From assembly GCA_015501075.1 (NCBI GenBank), contig JADNYJ010000004.1, positions 124,001 through 188,000 of the forward strand: a DNA stretch of 64,000 bases, in the 5' to 3' direction. Below are positions 36,692 to 47,267 of the stretch, piece by piece (positions within the stretch are counted from its first letter, which is position 1; the number at the start of each line of letters is the position of its first letter). The notes under the pieces are model-generated. The model was given only the letters and a program-made list of their open reading frames with translations, did not search any database and was not told the origin of the DNA. Origin of the DNA: Gymnopilus junonius. Its lineage: Eukaryota; Basidiomycota; Agaricomycetes; Agaricales; Galerinaceae. The position numbers and the translations under genes are program-made.

Positions 36692-38528
36692 TCAGGCGTG
36701 CCCAATGACGTCCTGGGATAAATAAGGCTCCTCCAAATATTTGATCTCCTCTGGGGATAACGAAACATGAACACCAGCTGCGAGAGAGAATACAAGGTGA
36801 GCAGTCGACTATTTGATAAATCAAGCTAAAGCATACCAATAATGTCTTCCAGATTCTTGAGGCTTGTGGTACCGACGATGGGCGCAGTCACTCCTACGAC
36901 GGAGAGACTACAGTCAACGCAAAGGAAAGTTATCGCTGATGAGACGAGAACAAACCATCCTTGTGCAGACTCCAGGCAACAGCAACTTGCGCCATACTGA
37001 TCCCTTTCTTTGTAGCCACCTCTTCTACCCTAAAATGCAGGTTCAGCCGAAATCAGACTGCTGTTAGCCTTTCGTGTTGTACGCACCTCTTCAGAATCGC
37101 AGGTGTGCTCTGAGCTGTAGAATATCTTCCTATGAACCTGATCAAATAACAATGAGCATCTGTTCGCAGTAAAACTAGAGAGAAGTTAACTTACCAGTCA
37201 GTGGATCCTCGCTGGGTCTTCTCGCCATCCAGTGGGCGAGTAAGGAGCCCCCGAGCAAGAGGTGACCAGGGAATACAACCAACACCAAAGAGCTGAGGAA
37301 CTTGTTCAAGCCTTATCTGGTAGGCTAAGCAGTGATTGCCACACCTTCATCGTAGGAAACATTTCTCGTTCTTCTTCGCGATAGAGAAGATTGTGATGGT
37401 TCTGCATGGAAACGAAAGGCGTCAACTTGTTCTGGATCGCGTAATCTATGGTAAATGGCATTGGCAAATTCAGTATCGAGCACATGTCATCCAGGTTTCA
37501 AGGGGCTTACTCTGCATGGCATGGACTACAATAAGAATAATCAGACTATGCAGAACGGAGCTCACAACAACCTAGAAGCGTACACTGCCATGCCCAGCAA
37601 GAACTCATGCCAAGATAACGGACGTAGCCAGCCTGCACGACATCGTGCAAAGCTTGCATCTGAACACGACATTAGAAAGGGGTAAAGTGTAAAGTACATA
37701 TTGCTTTTATTAATACCGTTTCTTCGATCGGGGTGTTGTTGTCAAAGCGATGACCTGGCCGAAGCGATAACTTAGCCTGCAGCGTGTGCTGTAGTGAATG
37801 AGTACGTACATTGTAAGACGTCGATATAATCCAACTGAAGACGTTCCAAACTATGCTTAACTGCTTGGAAAATATGCTAAAAGAGAGTTGAGACTATGAC
37901 ATGTGGCTATCATGGGTATTCACCTTGCGACTCAGACCCCGCTGATTGACATAACCAAGCTCCTCCGGATCCTTTCCAATGACGATCATGTTAGTTCCAA
38001 AATCGCGGGCAACAACATTATAGAGCTAGAGTAAATGCTTATTAACAAATTTATGGCAAGATAGCAAAAGAGGGCATGCCTTGGTCATGACGACAATCTC
38101 ATCTCGGGGCAGGTTCAACTGTTTGATAGCCTTGCCAAGAATGATTTCAGACAACCCGTTGGAATACATCTCCAATCCAGTATTAGTTTGGACAACCCAA
38201 CAGGCAGGATACAGATGGAAATTACATCAGCTGTATCGAAAGTCTGAATTCCTGCGTCGTATCTAGAGTAGTAAAATCGCATGAAAACGTTGTTCAAAGC
38301 GGAAGGTAGCCAACTCTTCCTTACGCAAACTTAATGTGCTTGATAGCTTCCTCCTCTCCTAAAACCCATTTCTGCCAGTCAGAGCTCCCATACTGCATCG
38401 TTCCAAGGATGACCTTGGAAACCTTCAAGCCAGACTTCCCTAGGCGAACTGTGGGATATATTAAATAAGAAACATATACATCTGAAGGCTAAAGTACCAT
38501 AGGGCATCTTTGGCTTTGTGTCCGTCAT
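36692..38528 (-). CDS. Aldo-keto reductase, copy 1 (YakC/AKR13-like or aryl-alcohol dehydrogenase-like)
   Basis: Minus-strand gene of about ten short exons. It starts MTDTKPKMPYVRLGKSGLKVSK and continues VILGTMQYGSSDWQKWVLGEEEAIKHI, EMYSNGLSEIILGKAIKQL, RDEIVVMTKLYNVVARDFG, GLSRK, FGVGCIPWSPLARGLLTRP, GVTAPIVGTTSLKNLEDII and LEEPYLSQDVIGHA. The S-N-G-x-S-E block with its Tyr and the VVMTK lysine belong to the AKR active site. These enzymes reduce aldehydes or ketones with NADPH in the cytosol; in wood and litter fungi such paralogs often act on aromatic aldehydes. The intron at 38026-38079 has a GC donor. It forms a tandem pair with the next copy, sharing intron positions. Stop at 36692-36694. 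Confidence 0.85.
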
Positions 38529-39067
38529 CGTGAGTGTGCACGGATTATGGGAAGGATCTGATTATAGTGAGGTGGAAGTCAGAGCTCAATTCATATACTT
38601 CGGCGCTCCGGGAGGATATATCTTCCCGCTGACCAATATTTTGTATCTTTATTCTCATGAAACTAGATTAATAGTCATCATGCATCATGGGTGAGTGGTC
38701 CAAAGGAAGATTTATATAGGCGAGCCGAAAAGCGTAAGGTCATGGATGAAAACACCCTGCGAACGTCGTTCATCGATGAGATCAGTGCCGGCCCGCCATC
38801 CATGTCATATGAGCTGAAGCCCCTGTTTGTATGGATAATTTTGTAGGAGGCCATGTATAATTGTATTCTTGGTGACTTATTTTAGGCTTTGGAGATGTTG
38901 GGCAGGGATTACTAACAGTGGAGATTTGCCCTTTGTTGCTTATTACCATCCACAGATCACTTGGGGCCTTGCCACGCCTTAAGTTTATGTAAGTGAAGCA
39001 GATTTTTTTTGCTACAATTCGACATACAGCATAGTGACCACTAGCCCTCAGTCAAAAAGTGCTAGTT
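38529..39067. other. Intergenic between the aldo-keto reductase copies
   Basis: About 540 bp containing the promoter of copy 1 and the 3' end of copy 2. A TATATAGGCG-like run lies near 38714 in plus orientation. No coding pattern seen. Confidence 0.35.
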
Positions 39068-40797
39068 TTAAAGATGTCCAATGATATTTGTTGGCTTATA
39101 GGGTTCCTCAAGGTATTTGATATCCTCGCCAGAGAGCTTGACATGTACTCCAGCTAGTCATAAATAAATCAATTCAAATCCGCTGACAGAAAATGGTGGG
39201 AGCGCATACCGATAATGTCTTCAAATTTTTGAGACTGGTTGTGCCAACAATAGGTGCAGTTACACCTGAAAAACGTTTAAGTTATGGAATACGCTGACAT
39301 GGAATTGCGAGTCTTTACCTTCTTTCGACAAGATCCAGGCGATCGAAACTTGTGCCATGCTGATACCCAATTTCTTTGATACTTCTTCTACCCTTTTCAT
39401 GACCTCGGGTGTACCTGGTGCATTAGAGTACCTTGCGATAGCACTGTATCTCGTCTCAGCCTGACTGTTGTGTACAATATTCAATTTACGTACGGATCCG
39501 TGGTGCCCCTTTTAGTTTGGTCACCATATGGGCGGGTCAGAACACCCCTCGCGAGGGGTGACCAGGGAATGGATCCAACACCAAATAGCTATGTAATACT
39601 GCTTTTAGAATACAGTATATGACCTGTAAGACGACATCGCGTACCTTGAGAGTAGGGAGCATTTCTCGCTCTTCTTCGCGATAAATTAAGCTGTAGTGGT
39701 TTTGCATGGAGATGAACGGAGTTAGTTTGTTGTTGATGGCATAATCTTGCCGACGATGAGCTATCATTGTGTAGGTATCCAGTAGAATTACTGACTTTGC
39801 ATCGCCTGGACTATACGTAATCGTCAGCCAACATCATTGCAACGCAGTTATGTAAACGTACATTGCCAAGCAAAACAGGAGCTCATCCCAATGTACCGAA
39901 CATATCCAGCCTGTACGACATCATGCAAAGCTTGCATCTATGGAGCTCTTCCATGAGTAGCCGATTGTATAGCAATGGCCGAACATACAGTCTCTTCGAT
40001 GGGGGTATCATAATCGAATCGATGACCTGTTAAAAGTGAGTCGTCAGAGTTCACAGTGGAATAACAAAACCCGAACATTGCAGAAGATCTATATAATCAA
40101 GTTGCAAACGTTCCAAGCTGTGTTTGACAGACTCAAAAATATGCTATATAGCTTCAGGAGGCATGAAATAGGCTTCGAAGTAGAAAATGCAAACCTTGCG
40201 GCTGAGTCCGTGCTGGTTGATATAACCATGATCATCAGGATTTTGCCCACTTGCCCAGAAGGCCGTTCCGTATTCATGAGCGACAGTGCCATAGACCTTT
40301 TTTTACTTTAAAAATTAAGAGGCCGCCCTTGTAAAGATAAGATGCTCGGTGACCTTGGTCATAACAACGATTTCGTCGCGAGGCAGATTCAATTGTTTGA
40401 TCGCTTTTCCTAGAATGGTCTCGGACAAGCCATTGGAGTAGACCTGCGAGTACTGTGAGCGAGAACACAGCAAATATGGACCTGAGACTGACATTGGCTG
40501 TATCGAATGTCTGAATGCCTGCATCATATCTGGGAATGATATCTCACTTCCTAAGTCGAGATTCGCGGACCAGCGTTAAACTTACGCAGCTTTGATATGC
40601 TTAATGGCTTCCTCTTCATCAAGTACCCATGCCTGCCATTCCGGACTCCCGTACTGCATGGTACCAAGGATTATCTTCGAGACCTTCAAGCCTGACTTTC
40701 CCAAGCGAACTAGAGGCATCTATGAGTTGGGAGGCATGAATTCTGGCCACACAGGAACTGCACCGTATGGAACTTTAGAGTTGGTGATATCAGTCAT
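39068..40797 (-). CDS. Aldo-keto reductase, copy 2 (tandem paralog)
   Basis: Start MTDITNSKVPYVRLGKSGLKVSK at 40797; end EEPYKPTNIIGHL. The first intron falls at exactly the same codon as in copy 1 (after P-Y, phase 1), and several others coincide. Motifs: IILGTMQYGSPEWQAWVL, SNGLSETILGKAIKQLNLP, DEIVVMTKVYGTVAHEYG, GYINQHGLSRK, EVSKKLGISMAQVSIAWIL and VTAPIVGTTSLKNFEDII. No stop or frame break was found after splicing, so both copies look functional. Substrate specificity may have diverged: the segment after VMTK differs strongly (copy 1 LYNVVARDFGTNM, copy 2 VYGTVAHEYGTAF). The equivalent intron here uses GT. Confidence 0.83.
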
Positions 40798-42040
40798 AGT
40801 TATCGATTGGAATTGGCAGGGAAAAGATTCTGATGACTTCGCTGACAGACACTCCTTCACTCCTTTTATACTTGGAGAGCCCCATGATTTTAGGAGTGAG
40901 GTTATCAATTACCAATTACCAACCGGCAGCCCTCCCGATCACTTGGATCTGCACAGTGCAAACGTGACTAATACAAGCATGTAGGTGGATGAACTTTGAA
41001 GAAGGAATGTCTCATGACGGTATAATCAAGTCAGAAAAGGCACCGGAAAGAGGAAATAAACCATGAGATCGTGTATGCAAGTAGGAGTAGTCCTATTCAT
41101 TGGAATAAGTGGACAGCGTGTGGCTTGTTGAGGGAAGGGAGGTCGCAAATAGTAAGCAAACAGTATTGGTGACCACCTATGTATCAACAAACATCGCACA
41201 ACGCATCAAGTTCTGGTTCAACGAGCAAATCTTTCTGCATGACTGTTTGTCGAATTGATTTATCTCTGGTGGCACTGAATTATGGGTGAATTGTCTAGGA
41301 GCGCGCCAATGTGCTTGTCGCCCATTAGTACACATGATGCTTTCTGCAATCAACGACTTGGGCTTGATTTGGATTCGGAGCAGTTGGCACGGGAAGATAA
41401 CACTATGGCTGGGCCGCAATGTTAAAGTTGTTATCCATTTATCAGATTTTTCCACAGGTAGTTATCCCCGATGTCAAAAACGGAAGCTCCTTTGCAGCAC
41501 AGATACTAAGATCGAAGTAAAAAAGGGAAGCATACCCACGAGACTGAGTCCGGCGAAGCCTCAATGGTTCTATTTCAGCGACTGCCACAATTATAAGAAG
41601 GTATCCCACTTCGCTGTTGAAACGGATCTATCGGACCTGGTGAGAACATCGGTTTAATACATACAATCGAACCATTGAACAAAGTCTTCACCACATGCAT
41701 CAATCTTTGAGTATGCCTTTCCAACTGCGTTTTAACTGAAGGCTTGCAGACCAAGGGATGACAGTAAAATTTAATTATTGGCATTGTACAGGTGAGGTTG
41801 TTCCTATTATAATCCACCGCTTATTTTTGACTTCCCCATAACATAGCCATCTTTCTTCCATTCTTTGTCCCTAGCGCATTGTTCATTCCCTTCCAGTGAA
41901 ACGAATATCCTTGGTTAAGCTTTTCTTGTGACCTGGACAACCAACCGATTATTCCAATGTCCCCGTTCGGCCGTACGTAATGTCAGTGTGCCTCCCACCA
42001 ACATAAAAGAAGGTCATTGCCGAACGTTCTGTTATCCAAC
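40798..42040. other. Intergenic, about 1.2 kb
   Basis: Lies between the divergent aldo-keto reductase copy 2 and the F-box-like gene. Contains several short frames without recognisable content. No RNA gene, inverted repeat or LTR was recognised. Confidence 0.4.
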
Positions 42041-42967
42041 ATGGTCATTCCTCTTTCACATCTTCCTATAGAGCTCGCGCTCGAAATTCTTCGACTAGCG
42101 TGCTGTGCTGAAGGTGGTCATGAAGATTCCCAGTGGCCTCAGTCAAGGGCGAAGATTTATAAAACAGCATCAACTCTTGCCCTAGTATCCCCTGAAGTTC
42201 GGCGAGGTGTTATGCCTCATCTTTTACACACCGTTGTACTGAACAGTCAAGCCTCCGTTACTTTTTTCCTTCGGACCGTTGATCAACAAAGAAAATTAAA
42301 TTCCATAGGGTCACGCCTTAAACTTGACTACACCAAATATGTCCGCCGTATCTGGAGTACGGAGTGCTATCAGCCATTCGCAGAACATCCGGAAATGCCG
42401 CTCCACGACTATCGGTTACTATACGACCTTTTTGGCAAGGTTCAGACGCTTGGATTCAACTTCAAGTCACTTCATCTCCTCTATGAAGTTATCGGCGGCT
42501 CGCAGCCAGACAGTTTAGCCAGCTGGACGTACAAGCGCGTCACGTTTGCTGGTACTCTACCAATGTGGAATTACATCACCTCGACAAGCGCTGGGCTTTC
42601 CTTTCTAAATCATATCACACATCTCACCATATGGTCAACTGTGTACTCCGTTTTCGGAGACACGCCATCAGACGCCCACACTGTCCCGAATTGGATGCGC
42701 AATGTTCCCTTCCATCTTATGCCCAACCTAAGGCATTTTGCTTTCTCTCTCATCAGGGCGAAAGGTTCAACAACGACGCCAGTTCTCGTGTATACGCTTC
42801 CTTCGACTGAATCTCCGAAAATCTTTCTTGACTGGGCAGTGGCTCCTGATCCACTCAAGCATGGCTCTTTGATCCATGTCAACGTTGTCCAGCCAGCCGG
42901 AGGTGTAGTATCAGACAGTAGCTGGGAGCTCGCCTATTACCGGGGCGAGAACGGTTGTTGGCCTTGA
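42041..42967 (+). CDS. F-box-like protein of Agaricomycete type
   Basis: Single uninterrupted exon of 308 residues from ATG 42041 (MVIPLSHLPIELALEILRLACC). LPIELALEILRLA is the F-box-like helix found at the start of many mushroom F-box proteins. The rest (STLALVSPEVRRGVMPHLLHTVVL, FLNHITHLTIWS, MPNLRHFAFSL) resembles degenerate leucine-rich segments. Large families of such intronless or intron-poor F-box genes are typical of Agaricomycetes. A role as an SCF ubiquitin-ligase specificity subunit is inference, and the target is unknown. Convergent with the SAP/WW-repeat gene. Confidence 0.7.
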   Translation: MVIPLSHLPIELALEILRLACCAEGGHEDSQWPQSRAKIYKTASTLALVSPEVRRGVMPHLLHTVVLNSQASVTFFLRTVDQQRKLNSIGSRLKLDYTKYVRRIWSTECYQPFAEHPEMPLHDYRLLYDLFGKVQTLGFNFKSLHLLYEVIGGSQPDSLASWTYKRVTFAGTLPMWNYITSTSAGLSFLNHITHLTIWSTVYSVFGDTPSDAHTVPNWMRNVPFHLMPNLRHFAFSLIRAKGSTTTPVLVYTLPSTESPKIFLDWAVAPDPLKHGSLIHVNVVQPAGGVVSDSSWELAYYRGENGCWP

Positions 42968-43443
42968 ACAATTCTTAAATATGTGCTCCACAGGCAAGCG
43001 AAAGGGATGAAAGGCGACCAAGGCAACGGCCTTGGATGTTCTCCATGCGGTTGTGAGGACATTACTTTTTTCGTACCCTTTTTTCTATTATGCTATGCTA
43101 TTCCTCTATTAACGTACATTCACCTTCTACAGACGTCTCCTTCTATGTGATTGCCATGACTCTTTCCTGGCGTTTTCCCAATTAGTTAAACAGGTCTTCT
43201 TTTTAAAACAGGAACACCGAAAGTCTTCAGTGGAGACGCCTGGACAATTGGGAAGTTCTGGGAGAAAAGAAAATGCACGTATTGACTAGTAAGGACGTGG
43301 ATGTATGATGCAGAGCTATAATGCAAGTTTGTACAATTGAAAAGGTAGCAAGGTACTGCAGAGGATGCACACAACTAAAATTCAAAAACGAAGACCCGTC
43401 GCACGACTAATAAAACAAGAAGCAGGAAATAGAGAAGCGTCTG
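42968..43443. other. Convergent 3' intergenic region
   Basis: About 476 bp between stop codons of the F-box-like and the SAP/WW-repeat genes; AT-rich, no coding pattern. Confidence 0.4.
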
Positions 43444-44731
43444 TCAATTTAGACTCTGAAGTTTCATCCATTCCTTGTCGTTGGCATTGAAGTCTACCCC
43501 TTTTTGCTTCCACCATTCCCTTGCCTCATCACCTGGAATAATAGACTCCTCCAGAGCCTCCTCGATATCACACATCCTGTAGTTGATTGGTAAGCCAGAT
43601 TTGTCCCACCACTCCAATACTTCTGGTCTATTGTGCCGTGTGGCACCTGTGAGGGCTTCCTGATCGAAGATAAGAGGTAAACCACTGCCCAACCACCATT
43701 GCAATACATCGACTTTGCCGTGGCAGCTTGCATGCTGCAAAGCATGTCGGTCATATTTAGGGTCCAGTTGTGATCTCGCCCACCACTCCAGAACTTCCAC
43801 GTTCCCTGCTGTACTCGCCATATCCATTGCCCGACCAATCTTCAGAGGAAGGCCGTTTGTTTTATGCTGCTGTTTCCACCAATCCAGCACGGCTATCCGG
43901 TTCTTTGAGCTAGCGTACTCCAACGCAGCCTCGGTATATTCAAAAGTATGTCCGCAATTCAGCCACCAGTTTAGCGAGTCGACTTGGCCACTTCGTGACG
44001 CACGATCAACAGCTTCCGCTATTGATCCTCGTTTCGGTGGCGGTACAAGATCGGGATGTTGCTCGAATCCGTGTTTCCACCATGACAAGACATTGAGGCG
44101 ACCATGCCGCGATGCCTTTATGGGTATGAGGTCGTCTTCAAAGACGTCAAGGAACATTTTATGGTGCTGTGAGAGGAAGTATTCGAGGACACTGACGTAT
44201 CCGAATCGGATGGCTAGGGTCGCACCAATTTTCGTCAATGGATTATCTGCGGAAGGCTTTGCTTTCCGTATCGCAGATACTCGGCCAGTAATGACGGCAA
44301 AATCAGTAAGCGCGGCACGGGCCCAGTCTAAAGGTTGAGTCAATGAGGTTGGAACACCAACAGCCTTGGCCAACTCCCAATCGCCAACATGGTCCATAAT
44401 ATCTGCAAGAATTTCAACAGGTAAATCAGGAGTCATCGAATGTCGGTGTTTTGTTGTAAGAGTGGGTGAAGAGGTCGAGGTGCGGTCGAGGACAGTACAT
44501 GGAAAATGATATGTGTGGAAGTCATGATTTGCAAGGCGCGAAGCTAATTCTGCGTCGGTTCCGGAAGTTGGCAGGTTGCGAACCTTGAGGAAAAGAACAA
44601 GTTCAGAGTGTGTGAGCCGCTGATAGGCCCTGTGAACCTGTGCCAACGGAGAGAGTTCGTCCTACGGCAACGTGATTGTGCAGATGAGGAAAACATGTCA
44701 AAGCAACAGAGCATATGCCCCTTACCGTCAT
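43444..44731 (-). CDS. SAP-like / F-box-like protein with ankyrin-type 'WW' repeats
   Basis: Exon 1 codes only for Met-Thr (44731-44726); the intron ends before DELSPLAQVHRAYQRLT. Residues about 15-45 (LTHSELVLFLKVRNLPTSGTDAELASRLANHD) fit a SAP motif. Then PDLPVEILADIMDHVGDWELA resembles an F-box helix. The C-terminal half is a series of about 33-40-residue repeats with the signature V-L-x-W-W: LNVLSWWKHG, VDSLNWWLNCG, IAVLDWWKQQ, VEVLEWWARS, VDVLQWWLGSGLPL, PEVLEWWDKSGLPI and AREWWKQKG, interleaved with A-L-x-x-A-S/T-x-x-G/N. This is an ankyrin-like helical array common in mushrooms and protists. It may act as an adaptor for ubiquitin ligation or on chromatin; both are inference. Confidence 0.75.
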
Positions 44732-45878
44732 ATAGCTAATAGCCTTAGAATATGAAAACAAAACTCTTCAAGAACGCCTGAGACGACGAGCAAAGAGGAT
44801 GAAATGGAGGCAAAAGTGGAGAGGCGACAAACGTGAGCACGTGCACGTCCTTTTACATGAATCCGCCGACGTCCAACTTTTTTACAACGTCCGCATTGTT
44901 CATTCTTCTTTCGTCGGAGGAAAAGCTGCTTTCAATTTAAACATATGGACTAATCGCGCTCAAATTTGACTGTTTGATTTCCCTCGAGGTGTCTTCTTCC
45001 TTTACCCGTCGCCCTTTAACAAGAATATGTACTTGGCAGCTTTGGACAGATGTATGGTCTCCTTTTACCTTCTCGAGTGCCTACATAATCGATTCAACTA
45101 TCGAAGCTGGCAACAACTCCAACTGAGAGTGCAATACATGGCGATTTACGTTACACTGTTCAGCATTTATCGACCAGGATAGTCGGGTACATGAATCGCC
45201 GGTGCGACCCACGAGAAAATCCTTGTTCGCTTTTCCTACATTGTTCTTCAGCGGACATGAACATTATTGTAATAGACTCCTGGGTATTGCATAATCCATG
45301 TACTCTATTTTCGCTCGCTAGAGAACCTTCAGGCTTCCATGCGACTGAGCGGTTTTTGAGGAATGCACGAGGCTGTATGAGTACTTGGCCAGGTCATTTT
45401 AATGATCGAATCTTGCAAATACAAGATGTTGCTGCAGACCCGCATTTTACAGACAACATGCTCTTTTTCGGTTTGATGTTTTGACAAGAGGCTGAATGCG
45501 TGCTGCATTGTTTGATTACCAGCGAGAAAGGGATTTGACTTCAAACTGTCCTTCTGTCAATCAGCAGCATACGAATTAACGCCACCCTCTCGACGTGGGT
45601 TCAGTCGCCCCATTAAAGAACCTGCAATTTTCTTTGCTAGAAGAAAACAGAGGCCAAGTACCTGCATGCCCCTCATTCATTAAAAAACAGCAGGAGCCGA
45701 AGGGTATATAAATTGCTCCGATTTAATTTAATGAGTCGTTTCGAGGGTAAATAAGTAAGTTCAAAGACGCAGCAAGTTGAAGACCTGTAGAACGTGGAAT
45801 TGCTCTAGGCACCACTCATCCATCCAGTACAAGGCCTGGCAGAGCCATATACTATATATACTATATTCTTATATACTA
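44732..45878. other. Intergenic, about 1.1 kb
   Basis: Promoter of the SAP/WW-repeat gene at the left. The rest is AT-rich with short frames only (for example 45191-45484 +), none recognisable. It borders the MITE. Confidence 0.4.
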
Positions 45879-45905
45879 CTGTCCGTGCATGTATGGAGGC
45901 AACCG
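45879..45905 (+). repeat. Left terminal inverted repeat of the MITE
   Basis: 27-bp repeat starting CTGTCCGTGCATG, matching the reverse complement of 46139-46165 at 26 of 27 positions. Confidence 0.85.
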
Positions 45906-46138
45906 TCACGGGTCACGGACCCCCGGTTGGGTGGTTAATTCGCCGTGACGTCACGGCTCACGGAGGGTCGGTTGCTAATAGAAATCGTGACATGTAAATA
46001 TTCTCGAAAAAGGCTAATTTAATCGGAAAAAATCGCCGAAAATTTCATATCTGAAGTTGCTAATTTAGGCAACGGTCACGGCTCACAGTGGGCCAGTTGC
46101 TAACCTGGATCCTATTTTTTCTGTCACGGTGCCTCGAC

Positions 46139-46165
46139 CGGTTGCCTCCCTACATGCACGGACAG
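46139..46165 (-). repeat. Right terminal inverted repeat of the MITE
   Basis: Reverse complement of the left repeat with a single mismatch at position 16; followed by the TA target duplicate. Confidence 0.85.
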
Positions 46166-46459
46166 TATAGTCTATATCGCGAATTCGTGTACATCTGTTT
46201 GCTCCTCACCTTTTTTGGTCCATCTTTTTGTTCTCTTCACTATGCTTGGACCTGTTCTTGGACGAAGCGAAGCGAAGTCGGGGTCTTGTTAAAGAATAAT
46301 CAGGTTCCTCGGGAATAACTTCCAAAAGATCGGATATGCGAAACCTCCCATTTAATGGCATTTATAGATGCCGAAAGTGTCAACAAGCTCGACACGCTAC
46401 TGGTTTCTACTTTCTTGCCATTTTTTCCCAACTTTTACTTTTACTTCTGTGTATTTGCA

Positions 46460-47020
46460 TCATGCAATTATTCGCAGCCTCTGCATGTGTACAACCAGTT
46501 CTTCCCATGAATCCAAATCTACTTCCACGAATCGCTCCTCATCGCCGTCAAAAGTTGCCTGCAAATATAGCGCAGCTGTCGAGTTTAGTAATCCAAATTT
46601 GCTCTTCATATATAACAGGGCGTTCTGCAGGAAAGGGGTTATTTTGAACGAGAATGGTGAGATTTAAGTTTTTCGTGGCAAAGGAAATGGTCTGCTCACC
46701 CGTCCATTCATGGCTGACATCCTCGACCTTCCAACAGCCATTATACGGTTCCCAAATTCCACCATTATCGGTCGTGTGTTTGGATGTTTCGCAGTGGTTA
46801 GAAAGGCTTCCAGCACTTCTCCTATTCCAGCTGCAAAGCTGTTCGATGAGTGCGTGAGGTTGACTACCGCACCTCCGCTCGGTGATCCTCTACTTCCACT
46901 GCTTGACATGCTGGATCGTTGGGCGGACATCAGGGTCTTTAGTGAGTGGTGCGAAGGGCAAGGCCCAATTATACATACTCGGAGGTGCCTATCGCATCCT
47001 TCCATCTGTATTTCATTCAA
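46460..47020 (-). CDS. Uncharacterised protein, exon structure only partly resolved
   Basis: The two 3' exons are convincing. 46617 and upstream reads VEDVSHEWTGEQTISFATKN, then LTILVQNNPFPAERP, and a 58-nt GT-AG intron (46559-46616) joins to ATFDGDEERFVEVDLDSWEE, ending QRLRIIA at TGA 46460-46462. Upstream, a Ser/Gly-rich frame (MSSSGSRGSPSGGAVVNLTH, FAAGIGEVLEAFLTTAKHP) reads to about 47020, but the joint between the two frames near 46740-46800 is ambiguous. One option is a 35-nt intron; another is continuous reading of the alternative frame GGIWEPYNGCWKV. No family is recognised. It lies just downstream of the coiled-coil gene on the same strand. Confidence 0.45.
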
Positions 47021-47267
47021 ATTTTTGATAACGCATCATTATTGATACGGGTGTGTCTGGCCAATCCATTTGACGTGTTGTAATCAAGTACTTGCTCAAA
47101 GCAAACAGTTGGTGAGCAGATTTCACACATTATAATTACCATGTCCTCGGCAGAAGTAAAGCTACATAAGGATCCATGGGAAATATTTCTCTCAATGCAC
47201 AAGTAAGGCTTTATTGAACAAGGATACCTGAAGGCCCGAAGCTTATACAACAGAACATGGATTCCGA

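Larger units (their letters stand above)
45879..46165. mobile_element. MITE with terminal inverted repeats and TA target duplication (Tc1/mariner-like)
   Basis: The 287-bp element begins CTGTCCGTGCATGTA at 45879 and ends with its inverse at 46165. The inverted repeats extend over 27 bp with one mismatch (CTGTCCGTGCATGTA, T or G, GGAGGCAACCG). TA dinucleotides flank both ends (45877-45878 and 46166-46167), the target duplication of Tc1/mariner-type transposition. It codes for nothing. The interior repeats the words GTCACGG, GGCTCAC and GGTTGCTAA several times. An autonomous partner with the same ends would be needed for movement. Confidence 0.85.

Noticed and set aside
43715..44338. 207-codon plus-strand frame opposite the WW-repeat gene
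   Set aside because: The minus strand carries the regular V-L-x-W-W repeats; the plus frame is Cys/Ser-rich shadow.
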